A stretch of DNA of 64,000 bases. It comes from Streptomyces qinzhouensis. Its GTDB lineage: Bacteria > Actinomycetota > Actinomycetes > Streptomycetales > Streptomycetaceae. Below are positions 50,238 to 58,920 of the stretch, one piece after another. Below the pieces are notes generated by a model. The model had not been told where the DNA came from. It worked only from the letters and a program-made list of their open reading frames with translations, and ran no database searches. The first letter of the stretch is position 1, and every line of letters starts with the position of its first letter. The stretch covers positions 744,001 to 808,000 of the forward strand of contig NZ_CP042266.1 in assembly GCF_007856155.1 (NCBI RefSeq). The letters run 5' to 3'. Both the position numbers and the translations under genes were made by a program.

Positions 50238-51431
50238 ATGAGCCTGATGAGTCTCGGAGTGATCGCCTCCTCTCGCAAGGAGAACGAGTTCCGGTTGCCG
50301 CTGCACCCTCACCATCTCGGCCGGATCGCCCCGGACGTACGCGAGAGAATCTTCCTCGAACAGGGCTACGGCCAACGCTTCGGCGTCGCGGACGATGCGC
50401 TGCGACCACTCGTGGGCGGCCTGCGTTCCCGCGAGCAACTCCTCGCCGAGTGCGACATCCTGGTGCTGCCGAAACCGATGCACGACGACATCGCCGAGCT
50501 GCGCGAGGGCCAGGTGCTGTGGGGATGGCCGCACTGCGTGCAGGACGAGAAGATGACCCAGATCGGCATCGACCGACGGCTGACCCTGATCGCCTGGGAG
50601 GCCATGAACCACTGGACCTCCACGGGTGCCTTTAGCGTCCATGTGTTCCACAAGAACAACGAGCTCGCCGGCTACTGCTCGGTGCTGCAAGCCCTCCAGC
50701 TCGGCGGACTGACCGGCAGCTACGGCCGCCGGCTGCGCGCGGTGGTCATCAGCTTCGGCGCCACGGCGCGCGGAGCGGTCACAGGCCTGGGCGCCATGGG
50801 GGTCTCCGATGTCACGGTGCTCACCCAGCGCGCCGCCGCGGCGGTGGCCTCGCCGATGCCCTCGGTCGTGATGGGCCACTTCGCGGAGCGGAAGGACGAC
50901 CCCACCCGCCTCCAGGCCTTCGCCGCGGGCGGTTCCATGCCGTTGGTGGAATACCTCGCCGGATTCGACATCATCGTCAACTGCGTACTCCAGGACACCG
51001 ATGCGCCGCTGATGTTCGCCACCAATGAGGATCTCGCGCTCTTCCGGCCGGGAACCTTCTTCATCGACGTCGCCTGCGACGAGGACATGGGCTTCGAATG
51101 GGCCCGCCCGACCACCTTCGGCGAGCCCATGTTCCCGGTCGGACAGGGCTGCCACTACTACGCGGTGGATCACAGCCCGTCTCATCTGTGGAACTCCGCC
51201 ACCTGGGAGAACAGTGAGGCGCTCCTTCCCTATCTGCGCACGGTCATGAGCGGCCCCGAGGCATGGGACAGCGACGTCACGATCCGCAAGGCCATCGAGA
51301 TCCGCGACGGCGTCGTCCAGAATCCCAAGATCCTCTCCTTCCAGCACCGGTCGGCTGCCTACCCCCACACTTCCGAGGCCCCGGCGAATCCGCTCGGCCG
51401 GGCGACCGAAGCGGCGATCCCGCTGTCGTAG
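50238..51431 (+). CDS. N5-(carboxyethyl)ornithine synthase/alanine-dehydrogenase-like enzyme
   Basis: 397 residues from the ATG at 50238; an ATG at 50247 is also in frame. The N-terminal part (SRKENEFRLPLHPHHLGRI) and the Rossmann part (VVISFGATARGAVTGLGAMG) show the alanine dehydrogenase/pyridine nucleotide transhydrogenase fold. The short N-terminal region, NHWTSTGAFSVHVFHKNN and the end FIDVACDEDMGFEWARP are typical of the carboxyethylornithine synthase branch, which condenses pyruvate with an amino acid side chain. The substrate is unknown; it could serve secondary metabolism. It is alone in the island. Confidence 0.83.
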   Translation: MSLMSLGVIASSRKENEFRLPLHPHHLGRIAPDVRERIFLEQGYGQRFGVADDALRPLVGGLRSREQLLAECDILVLPKPMHDDIAELREGQVLWGWPHCVQDEKMTQIGIDRRLTLIAWEAMNHWTSTGAFSVHVFHKNNELAGYCSVLQALQLGGLTGSYGRRLRAVVISFGATARGAVTGLGAMGVSDVTVLTQRAAAAVASPMPSVVMGHFAERKDDPTRLQAFAAGGSMPLVEYLAGFDIIVNCVLQDTDAPLMFATNEDLALFRPGTFFIDVACDEDMGFEWARPTTFGEPMFPVGQGCHYYAVDHSPSHLWNSATWENSEALLPYLRTVMSGPEAWDSDVTIRKAIEIRDGVVQNPKILSFQHRSAAYPHTSEAPANPLGRATEAAIPLS

Positions 51432-51612
51432 CCGTCATTCCGACCGTGTCGCCTCCGTGGAGGCGCGGAGGAGCGGGATAGGCCACTGTTCGACGCGGCC
51501 CGCGGCCCGGAGCGACCCGGCGCCTCCGCCCCGCACACAGCGCGACGGCCCGCCGGGCGAGTTCCGGTGGGTCCTCGCGCTGTGTGCGGATCAGTCCGGC
51601 ACACCGGCGTGT

Positions 51613-51658
51613 CCGACGTGTGAGCCGGGCGCCCCTGGCGTGCCGACTCACACGTCGG
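51613..51658. terminator. Hairpin next to the IS5-family insertion
   Basis: Perfect 12-bp arms (CCGACGTGTGAG and its complement) with a 22-nt loop. It ends 5 bp before the IS left end, so it may be the terminator of the upstream gene and the insertion target. Confidence 0.45.
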
Positions 51659-51663
51659 GCCTG

Positions 51664-52556
51664 GGTTCTGTCGTCAAATGTCACGCCCACATCAGAAGTG
51701 ATGCGAGGGTGACGGCTGCTTCGTAGGACTGGGCGGTCTTGTCATAGCGGGTGGCAATGCCACGCCACTGCTTCAAGCGGTTGAAGCACCGTTCCACCAC
51801 GTTGCGGCGCTTGTAGACCTCGCGGTCGAAGGCCGGCGGGCGGCCTCCGTGGCCGCCTCGCCGGGACCGGTTGCCGGCCTGGCCGGCCCGCTAGGGGATC
51901 GTGTGCGGGATGCCGCGGTGGCGGAGCCGGGCGCGGATCGCTCTTGAGCTGTAGCCCTTGTCGCCCAGGACGTGATCGGGCCGGGTGCGGGGTCGTCCCG
52001 GTCCGATACGGGGCACCCGGATTGCTTCCATCACGGCGGTGAACCGGGTGCAGTCGTTGGTGTTGCCGCCCGTGACGACGAAGGCGAGTGGGCGGCCCCG
52101 CCCGTCGCAAGCCAGGTGGATCTTGCTGGTCAGACCGCCTCGGGACCGGCCGAGCGCCGGGTCGCGGAGCCCCTTCTTCGAGCCCCGGCCGCGTGCTGAT
52201 GAGCCCGGACGACCGTGGAATCGACCGACACCAGCCATTCGACGTCACCCGCCGCGTCCGCCGTCGCCTGCGCGGCCTCCAGCATCCGGTCGAACGTCCC
52301 GTCCGCCGCCCACCTGCGGAAACGCGTATGCAGCGTGGCCCACGGACCATAACGCTCGGGCACATCACGCCAGGCCGTCCCGGTCCGGAACTTCCACACG
52401 ATCCCGTTCAGGACCCTGCGGTCGTCCAGCCGCTTCCGCCCCCGCAACGACTCGGGCAGCAACGGCCGAACGAACTCCCAATCGGGCATCGGACAGTTCA
52501 TGGCGACGAATCACCACACCATGATCCACCAGCACTGATCATTTGAAGACACGGCC
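51664..52556. mobile_element. IS5-family insertion sequence (about 0.9 kb)
   Basis: Bounded by imperfect inverted repeats, 51664-51680 (GGTTCTGTCGTCAAATG) and 52540-52556 (complement GGCCGTGTCTTCAAATG), 13 of 17 matching. It contains one two-frame transposase. No clear target duplication was seen. It abuts the IS630 remnant at its right end. Confidence 0.8.
51681..52501 (-). pseudogene. IS5-family transposase, two frames, with internal stop
   Basis: The first frame (52501 to 52130) encodes the N-terminal DUF4096-like part (WEFVRPLLPESLRGRKRLDD and WLVSVDSTVVRAHQHAAG). The catalytic continuation is in another frame (HLACDGRGRPLAFVVTGGNT, then HVLGDKGYSSRAIRARLR). Many IS5 relatives use a programmed -1 shift here. 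The second frame is cut by TAG after RHRGIPHTIP at about 51893, then continues with NVVERCFNRLKQWRGIATRY to the stop at 51681. So this copy is probably inactive. Confidence 0.8.
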
Positions 52557-52768
52557 TAGTTGTATTGACCTGAGTCGGAGATTCGTCGGCAGTAGGCGGC
52601 GACTTTGTCGAGGATCTCGCCGGCGGTCTTCGTCCGGACGAAGGGTCTCGGGCGGTCGTTCCAGCAAGGCGAGCCAGGTGCGGATGTCGTGTTCGAGGGC
52701 CTGGGCCGTCGAACGACGACGGACCCAGCCCTCCAGCACCACCCTCTGAGCATCGGTCAACAACATCG
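52557..52768 (-). pseudogene. IS630-family transposase remnant
   Basis: Its N-terminal piece (LLTDAQRVVLEGWVRRRSTA) and C-terminal piece (RPFVRTKTAGEILDKVAAYC, then RRISDSGQYN) are typical of IS630/Tc1-like transposases but stand almost next to each other, so the DDE core is deleted and the frames differ. The IS5 copy begins directly at its end. Confidence 0.8.
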
Positions 52769-52770
52769 TC

Positions 52771-53334
52771 AACCAGGACACCGGGCGCTACCTGCGGGTA
52801 CGGCTTGGCGGGTCCGTGGACTTCAGCGACTGCAAGGAGGGCACCAAGTACCTGCTGGGCCGGACCTTCCCCCCGAGCCTTGAGCTGGGGCCGGACGACG
52901 GCTCGTGGGCGAGCCGTTGGCACTACCGGTACCACGAGGACGGGCTGGAGCGTCAGCAGATGCGTGCCTACCTCGCCGCGGCCGACAAGGGCGGGATCAC
53001 CAAGCCGGTGAACAGCGTCGGCTCCCGGACACAGATGTACGGCTGCGGCGCCGTGCGGTACAACGGCAGCACCTACCGGTGGGACTACGACGGCACCTAC
53101 ATCACCGCCTCGGACAGCAAGACCGTGCCCTCGGAGCGGACCTACTGGACCGACGACGACGGCCGCCTGGTCGGCAAGACCAAGGGCGGCATCGGCCAGA
53201 AGTGGACCATCGCCCCCTACATGGTGTCGGCCAAGTCCCCCGACAAGGACGGGGCCGACATCGCCGGCGTCGCCGCCAACGTCTTCCTCACCGGCCTGTT
53301 CGGGCCGATCACCAGCATCTTCCGCCGCGCATAA
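52771..53334 (+). pseudogene. 5'-truncated hypothetical gene downstream of the IS630 remnant
   Basis: The frame is open from the IS boundary (NQDTGRYLRVRLGGSVDFSD) to the stop at 53334, with a possible internal GTG at 52816. About 187 residues remain, with three cysteines and a conserved-looking WASRWHYRYHEDGLERQQMR and MYGCGAVRYNGSTYRWDYDG. The C-terminus (AANVFLTGLFGPITSIFRRA) is hydrophobic. The 5' end was lost to the insertion. The family was not recognised; a cell-surface or secreted protein is possible. Confidence 0.55.
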
Positions 53335-53873
53335 CACCCTTACCGGCCTCGCCGATATCGCCCCGGGGCCGCCATCGGCGGCCCTGCGCTGACGTCCTTC
53401 CCCGCGCCCTCCCCACCGTGGTGGGGAGGGCGCTCCGCCTTTGCCGGGGAGGCAGGGGCCCCGAGCCGAAAACGACCGAGCCGACGGTGACGGTGTCGGG
53501 AGCCGAGGCCCTCTGAGCGGCAGTTCCCCCGAGAGGGGGCTGACCGGGCCGTTCAAGGGGCGTCACCAGAGCGTGTCGATGATGCCGGAGTGCCGCTTCA
53601 GCAAGGGTTCCACCGCGCCGAGGAGGGGCGCGCCGTGCCGCGTCGGCCAGACGGTGCCGTTCTCGCAGGGGGCCGTGGAAAGTCGCAGGCCGGAGCTTCA
53701 TCACGCAACACCCGCTCCACCCGGCCGAGCGGGAACTGTTCGACACAGACGCCCGGATGTCCGCCTGACGTGACGCAAGCGGTTGACCCGATCCCTGATT
53801 CCGGGGGCCGGGACAACCGTGAAGCCGGCACAGAGTCGTGCCGCAGATGACACGAGGGCGGTTCCGCCGTTGG
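53335..53873. other. Intergenic region with one terminator, otherwise no supported gene
   Basis: After the hairpin at 53404-53433, neither strand gives a recognisable protein up to the lectin-like gene. The region has normal GC for the window, so remnants are hard to judge. Confidence 0.4.
53404..53433 (+). terminator. Intrinsic terminator of the truncated gene
   Basis: A perfect 13-bp stem (GCGCCCTCCCCAC with its complement) and a 4-nt loop, 70 bp after the stop, followed by CTCCGCCTTT. Confidence 0.7.
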
Positions 53874-55475
53874 TCAGGGGGCCGCGTGGTAGGTGCTGCG
53901 GATGCCGGTGGAGTCGTCGCCGTCCTGCGGAACGATTTCGAAGCTCTGGTCCGTGCCGCCTGTGTAGGTCCGGCCGGTCAGCACGCCGGTGCCGCTCACG
54001 CTCAGGGCGAGGTTGTGATACGGGTTGCGGATGCCGGTGGAGCCGTCGGCCTGCGGAACGAGCTTGAAGCTCTGGTCGGCGTCGCCCGCGTAGGGCCGTC
54101 CGGTCACCACGCCCGCGCTGTTCATGCTCAGTGCGAGGTTGTGGCGCGGGTTGCGGATGCCGGTGGAGCCGTCGGCCTGCGGGACGCGCTGGAAACTCTG
54201 GTCGGCGTTGCCCGCGTACGGCTGACCGTACACGCGCCCGGCATTGCTCATGCTCAGCGCGTAGTGGCGCGGGCCGGGTTCGGACGCGCGCTGGTAGGCG
54301 GTATGGATCCACAGGCGGAGGTGGCCCTCACGGCCGCCGTTGAACTCGTAGCTGGCCAGCCCCGCCGGCCATCCGACGCCCCCGGGAACCTTGCTGAGGG
54401 CGACGAGCGCGGCGCGGGTGAAGCCGAAGGCGCGGTGGAGGACGAAGTCGTCCTTGTTCTCGAACAGGGAGAAGAGCCAGCCGACGAACTCGGTAACCAC
54501 CCCGAACAGTGCCAGGGCACCGGCGGCTGCCTGGGCGTTGTCGTCCGGGTTGCCGGACGCCTGACCCCGTTCGGCGGCTTCCATCGCCCCGTTGGATACC
54601 TTGTACAGGTACTTGCTGATCTGCTCCCAGATGCCGCCGCTGTCCTCCTCCCACGCCTCGATGTCCAGGAAACAGAAGCGGTCCACCCGGCCCTGGAAGA
54701 GGATGCCCCCGTCGCCGAAGCCCCGGTACTCCCCTGCGTCGAGATCTTTGAAGACCGGGGACCGGTACTCGCGGTGGGCCGCCTCGTCGCTGCCGGCCCC
54801 GGTGGCCCAGTAGTACTCCTCGGAGCCCACCTCGTCGGACTCCCGCACCAGCAGGAACTTGTGCCCCTTCAAGGTGAAGGTGCTCGGCGCGAGAACCACC
54901 GCGTCCAGCGCCGGAGCCGTCACCACGGTGAGGGCCGACCCGTACTCGCCCATCGCGGCGACGAACTCTTCGCTTTCCGGACTGGCCGGACCGTCCGGGC
55001 CGTCCGCCGGGACACCCTGCGGCAGCGAGGCCACATCGATGATGTTCACGTTGGGCTGGGCCAGGATGTCCCGGACCAGGACCTCCTGGTCGGCCGCATA
55101 GTCCGCCAGCGAGTAGGAGCGCTCCAGCGGCAGCCTGGCCACCCCGGCCGGGAAGAACTCCGCGACGCCGGAGGCGGCGTCCTTGTAGAGCTTGCCGTAC
55201 TCCCCGACCTCCTCCACCGTCACGATCTCGGCCATCTGGTCGACCAGTTGCTGCTCCAGGTCGGACAGCGGCAGCCCCTCACTGAGCCGGGCGGCGGCAT
55301 GCAGCGCGGTCTCGATCAGGATGTTGCTGCTCCGGTTTACCCGAAGCCGCCGCGCCCATCGCGTATCCGCGCGTGCCCCCGACGACAACAGGCCCCGGAG
55401 CCGGGCGACTCGTTCGTCCCTGGTCGTGCTGGGTCCATCGGTTCCGTCGCCAACCGGCGGCACACTGCCTGACAT
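53874..55475 (-). CDS. Hypothetical protein with C-terminal beta-trefoil-like triple repeat
   Basis: 533 residues from the ATG at 55475, behind AGGGAGG. No signal peptide or membrane helix. The N-terminal 170 residues are helical; a central domain (KGHKFLLVRESDEVGSEEYY, then RFCFLDIEAWEEDSGGIWEQ) is not recognised. The last 130 residues are three copies of a 42-residue repeat with NLALSMNSAGVVTGRPYAG and DQSFKLVPQADGSTGIRNP; the QSF motif recalls the QxW of ricin-type lectins. The DNA repeat period is 126 bp (54025 and 54151). A carbohydrate-binding or toxin-like role is possible. Confidence 0.75.
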   Translation of the reverse strand: MSGSVPPVGDGTDGPSTTRDERVARLRGLLSSGARADTRWARRLRVNRSSNILIETALHAAARLSEGLPLSDLEQQLVDQMAEIVTVEEVGEYGKLYKDAASGVAEFFPAGVARLPLERSYSLADYAADQEVLVRDILAQPNVNIIDVASLPQGVPADGPDGPASPESEEFVAAMGEYGSALTVVTAPALDAVVLAPSTFTLKGHKFLLVRESDEVGSEEYYWATGAGSDEAAHREYRSPVFKDLDAGEYRGFGDGGILFQGRVDRFCFLDIEAWEEDSGGIWEQISKYLYKVSNGAMEAAERGQASGNPDDNAQAAAGALALFGVVTEFVGWLFSLFENKDDFVLHRAFGFTRAALVALSKVPGGVGWPAGLASYEFNGGREGHLRLWIHTAYQRASEPGPRHYALSMSNAGRVYGQPYAGNADQSFQRVPQADGSTGIRNPRHNLALSMNSAGVVTGRPYAGDADQSFKLVPQADGSTGIRNPYHNLALSVSGTGVLTGRTYTGGTDQSFEIVPQDGDDSTGIRSTYHAAP

Positions 55476-55495
55476 GCCACATACCTCCCTAATTT

Positions 55496-55516
55496 CGCAC
55501 CTTCAGAGCAGGTGCG
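55496..55516. promoter_or_regulatory. Inverted repeat upstream of the lectin-like gene
   Basis: CGCACCT and AGGTGCG separated by 7 bp, 21-41 nt before the start codon, in a place suited to an operator or a leader hairpin. Confidence 0.35.
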
Positions 55517-55882
55517 CAACGGAGCGTACGAGTAGGAATCCGGACTGTCATCGACAGCTTTCGAGCCGCTGGCCGAAACACATCAGAGTGCATCAATTCC
55601 GAGCTGAACACCGGATGTCACAGTGCATAGGTGGTGTCACATACAGCGCCGTGAAACCCGTGCACCGTTATACGGGGCACGCCTCACCATCCCGTCTCGC
55701 CTCTACGAGGAGGTTTCTCCGTATGTCCCGCCGGTCCGTCCGCCGTATGCTCCGCAGGCCGCTACGGCCCTGTCTCCGTGTCTGCTCCGCCGGCATGCTT
55801 CGCCAACTCCACCCCGGCACCGACCTGCGCAACCGACATCACCAGGGTCGGGTCGCCGGCCATGGCCGCAGGGGAGAAGGGA

Positions 55883-56234
55883 CTGGCCGACGGGGACCGC
55901 CGTCTCCGACAGACTGTGCGACGCCGAGGGCCGGCCGCTGGACGACCGCTACGGTCTGCGCCGGCAGCAGCGGAACGTCGACAAGTGGAACGAGTCCGCC
56001 CCCTACCTCACCGAGGGAACAGCGCTGATCGTCCCGGCCGAGGACATCCCGTTGGACCTGGACCTGGACCAGCGCTTCGACCGCTGGGACCAGCGGCTCC
56101 GAGCCCTGCGGAAGGCTCTCTACGGCGGTCGGCGCGTCCACAACGCGTGGCTCGCCGTCGAGAACGCACTGGTCCACCGGACTGCTCCTCCTGGGCACCA
56201 GATCCGCGGTACGGCTGCGATCTCTCCTGACTGA
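55883..56234 (+). pseudogene. 5'-truncated hypothetical gene
   Basis: About 115 codons read as a natural protein: RPLDDRYGLRRQQRNVDKWN, then YLTEGTALIVPAEDIPLDL and RALRKALYGGRRVHNAWLAV. No start codon with a ribosome site is in frame near the conserved part, and the upstream sequence is degenerate. It is probably the remains of a gene lost during island decay. The following 374 bp to the Gly-rich gene hold its promoter and no other supported gene. Confidence 0.5.
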
Positions 56235-56608
56235 GAACCGTCCGGCGTGCGGGCGGCGTGAGTGGCCGAGCGGCAGCGGGGCGAGGTGGTGGGCGTGCCG
56301 ACCGCGGCGCCGCCACTGGAGTGGTCGGCAGCCCGGGGACGGTCGGCTCGCACGGCGGTTCGGGGTTCGCCGTGGTCGCCCGGCAACCACCCCCGCCGGA
56401 CCTGCGGGCGGTCCGCGCCCGGCGCCGCCGGCGCGGGAGCCGGGGCTCGGGAGGCCAGTGGCGGGAGTCGAGCCGTCTCCGACGGAGGCGGGCGGGTGGT
56501 TCGGGGGCTGTGGCGCATGGAAGCGCTGTCGCGGTGATACCTAGCCGTTGGCGGCATTCCCTTATGGGTACGGGGGTCTCCCCCGTACCGGACAGCAGGA
56601 GGACCTCG

Positions 56609-57718
56609 ATGGCGGTTTCCCGGTGTGTTCCGCGGCGGGTGCTGGCGGTGGTGTGCGGGACGGTGGTGCTGTCGTCGCTGACGGTGCCGTCCGGGCAGGC
56701 GGCCGGGCAGCGGGCCGAGCCCCGGTATGTGGTCTTCCAGGGCGGCGGGACGCACAGCTGGACCAGGCCGGCCGGGGTCGAGAACGTATCCGTCTATCTG
56801 TGGGGCGCGAGCGGCGGAGGCGGTGCGGGCGGTGGGGGCGGGGGCGGCGGCCGGGGAGACGACCAGGCGACGGTGATCGGCCCCAACAACGCACGCTACC
56901 GCGGTGGTGGCGGAGGCGGTGGCGGTGGTGCGGGCGGCGGGGGCGGGGCAGGGGACTTCGTCGAGTGCCACCTCGGCAGGTTCCAGCTCCTGGTGGTGGA
57001 GCCCACCCTGCGCGTGGCGGTGGGCGGCGGCGGAACGGGCGGCACCGCCGGTCCGGGTGGCAGCGGCGAGACCGCCGCGGGACTGCTGCTGGACAACCCG
57101 GCGACACCCGGTACCGGCGGGGGCGACGGCGGCGACGGCGGGACCTCGCGGCTCATCGCCACGACCGTCCTGTCCGGGAGGACGGAAACCGACCTGGCCA
57201 GAGCGTCGGGAGGCACCGGCGGCGGCGGAACCCGTGGCGGGCAGGAAGGGCTGGACGGGATCCCGACGTACCTCGAACCCGGCGGAGAGGGCCGGGCCGG
57301 TGCGGGCGGGGCGGGCGGCGGCGCGGGGAGCGCAGCGGCGGACACCTTCTGCCAGACCCGCGACCGGACCGTCACCTTCGGCACCTCCGGTACGGACGGC
57401 ACCTCCGGTGGGCCCGGAGCACAGGGCGCGCAGCCGGCGGGCGGTGCGGGCGGCAGTCCGGGTTCCGGGGGCGGCGGCGGTGCCTCACCCGCCGTCACCC
57501 AGGTGACTCTCCCGGACGGAACTGTCTTCCCGGTGCCCGTCGGTGTGCGCAGCGGCGGCGGTACGGGTGGGAACGGCGGTACGGGTGGCCGGGGCGGTGA
57601 CGGCAGTTACAAGACCGGCCAGGGCGGGGGTGTGGTCCGCGCGCAGAACGGGAACCCCGGAGGCCGCGGCTTCTACGGCGGCGACGGGTCCCAGGGACTG
57701 GTCGTCATCGCCTGGTAA
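56609..57718 (+). CDS. Secreted glycine-rich beta-sandwich protein
   Basis: 369 residues from the ATG at 56609, 6 bp after AGGAGG. The signal peptide (RRVLAVVCGTVVLSSLTVPS) ends near residue 32. After HSWTRPAGVENVSVYLWGAS comes a long stretch of GGGG blocks with only scattered other residues, then a closing GSQGLVVIAW. This start-Gly-end form is that of Gly-rich_2-type domains, where polyglycine loops pack on a beta frame. It resembles the gene at 60375-61319. Two cysteines only. A surface or matrix role is inferred. Confidence 0.8.
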   Translation: MAVSRCVPRRVLAVVCGTVVLSSLTVPSGQAAGQRAEPRYVVFQGGGTHSWTRPAGVENVSVYLWGASGGGGAGGGGGGGGRGDDQATVIGPNNARYRGGGGGGGGGAGGGGGAGDFVECHLGRFQLLVVEPTLRVAVGGGGTGGTAGPGGSGETAAGLLLDNPATPGTGGGDGGDGGTSRLIATTVLSGRTETDLARASGGTGGGGTRGGQEGLDGIPTYLEPGGEGRAGAGGAGGGAGSAAADTFCQTRDRTVTFGTSGTDGTSGGPGAQGAQPAGGAGGSPGSGGGGGASPAVTQVTLPDGTVFPVPVGVRSGGGTGGNGGTGGRGGDGSYKTGQGGGVVRAQNGNPGGRGFYGGDGSQGLVVIAW

Positions 57719-57739
57719 CCGCGACCGGGCACACGCCCC

Positions 57740-57792
57740 GCCGGCCCCGGCCCCGGCTCCGGCCCCGGCTCCGACTCCGGCTCCGGCTGTGG
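57740..57792. repeat. GC-rich short tandem repeat
   Basis: About eight copies of a 6-bp CCGGCC/CGGCTC-type unit directly after the Gly-rich gene. It may act as a terminator or as simple slippage sequence. The rest of 57719-58023 shows nothing. Confidence 0.6.
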
Positions 57793-58023
57793 CCCGGGTC
57801 CGGGGTGGCCTTGTCGTCGTGCACGGAGCAAGGAGGAACGGCCGGACCGTGGCCGCGGCGACGTCCGAGCTGAACACGAGAGGAGGCCGTGCCGATGGCG
57901 GCGGGAGAACAGACGACGCGCCGGGGCCCGCGAGCCGCCGAGCGGGCGCGCAGGACGCTGCGTTCGGCCCCCACCCGCCTGTGCCAAGCCGCCCTGCCCG
58001 CCGGGTTCGAGCTTGTCGGCTGT

Positions 58024-58266
58024 CTACGCCGGGCTGTTCTCCGGGCAGCACGCGGCCACGATGGCACAGCAGCCAACCGGCCCGAACAGCAGCCTGCACA
58101 GTTCACAGGTGATCCGGAGACCGGAAGCCGTCGTGGCGCAGGCCGCCACTCCTTGCGCCGGGAATGGGTACGGAGCTGCCGCGGCGCTCCCCGCAGCACC
58201 CAGATTCAGGACCACAGCCGCCGCCACCGCCGTCATGACAGCCGCCGGCCTCTTGCCCATCGTCAT
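58024..58266 (-). CDS. Small secreted cysteine-rich peptide
   Basis: 80 residues from the ATG at 58266, about 7 nt after GGAG. The signal peptide (AAVMTAVAAAVVLNLGAAGS) ends near AAAA-APYP at residue 30. The mature peptide of about 50 residues has seven cysteines in a C-x8-C-x2-C-x9-CC-x6-CC pattern (CELCRLLFGPVGCCAIVAAC then CPEN). No known family. Disulfide-rich peptides of this size are often toxins, bacteriocin-like or morphogenetic. It lies between two Gly-rich surface-protein genes in the island. Confidence 0.65.
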   Translation of the reverse strand: MTMGKRPAAVMTAVAAAVVLNLGAAGSAAAAPYPFPAQGVAACATTASGLRITCELCRLLFGPVGCCAIVAACCPENSPA

Positions 58267-58920
58267 CACTGGTCTCCTTCTCTCGTTACCGGTGATCTCC
58301 TGCCTGCGTTCCTCTGCGCGGGGTGGCCGCGGCCCGGGGACGGATGCAGCCGCCGAAGCGGACACGGCGATCGCGGACATTCCATCTGTCCCGGCCGAGA
58401 CCGCACCCGGAGGCACTTGGCATGGACACCATCATCAAGCGAAGAATCCGAAAAGGGCGATCCCTCACAAGAGGGACAAGGGGGTGAAGGCGGCGTGCTG
58501 AGGCGAGTGGCCAGGGCCCCTTGGCCTCGGGCGCGATAGTTTCAAGGCCCGCCTCAAGGACACGACTGTCTGCCCTGTTCACGCGTCTCCGTACTCAGGC
58601 GGATGCTCGCACGAGGGGCGGGCGAAGGCCGGACCCGTCAGTTACCCACCCCGGGCGGAGTGGTCGTCACAGGCCACGGCGACCGTAACGCTATCGGTGA
58701 CGGCGGCACCGTGTGTGCCGGTGCGCTGCAGACCCAGCGAGATCTACACCGACGGTGGGATCGTCGCTCCCGGCGACCGTCTGACCTGCCGGTCGGGCTC
58801 GGACGCCCGGACGGACAGCCGCTCCCCGCCCCGGCCGGGAACGTCTCCGGCCGGGGAGCGGTGCCCGGTGTGGCTATGGGTGCCGGAGTCCTTTCCGGCC
58901 CTGCGGCGCCTGCGCCGATG
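58267..58920. other. Intergenic region, no gene supported
   Basis: 654 bp between the Cys-rich peptide and the end of the beta-helix-like gene. It holds the promoter of the peptide. Some short readings look protein-like (VVVTGHGDRNAIGDGGTVC) but have neither start nor continuation. Confidence 0.4.

Noticed and set aside
57740..57792. A CRISPR-like or structural repeat array
   Set aside because: Simple 6-bp GC repeats with no spacers.
57999..58025. A tRNA-like GGGTTCGAG sequence
   Set aside because: No acceptor, D or anticodon stems could be built around it.
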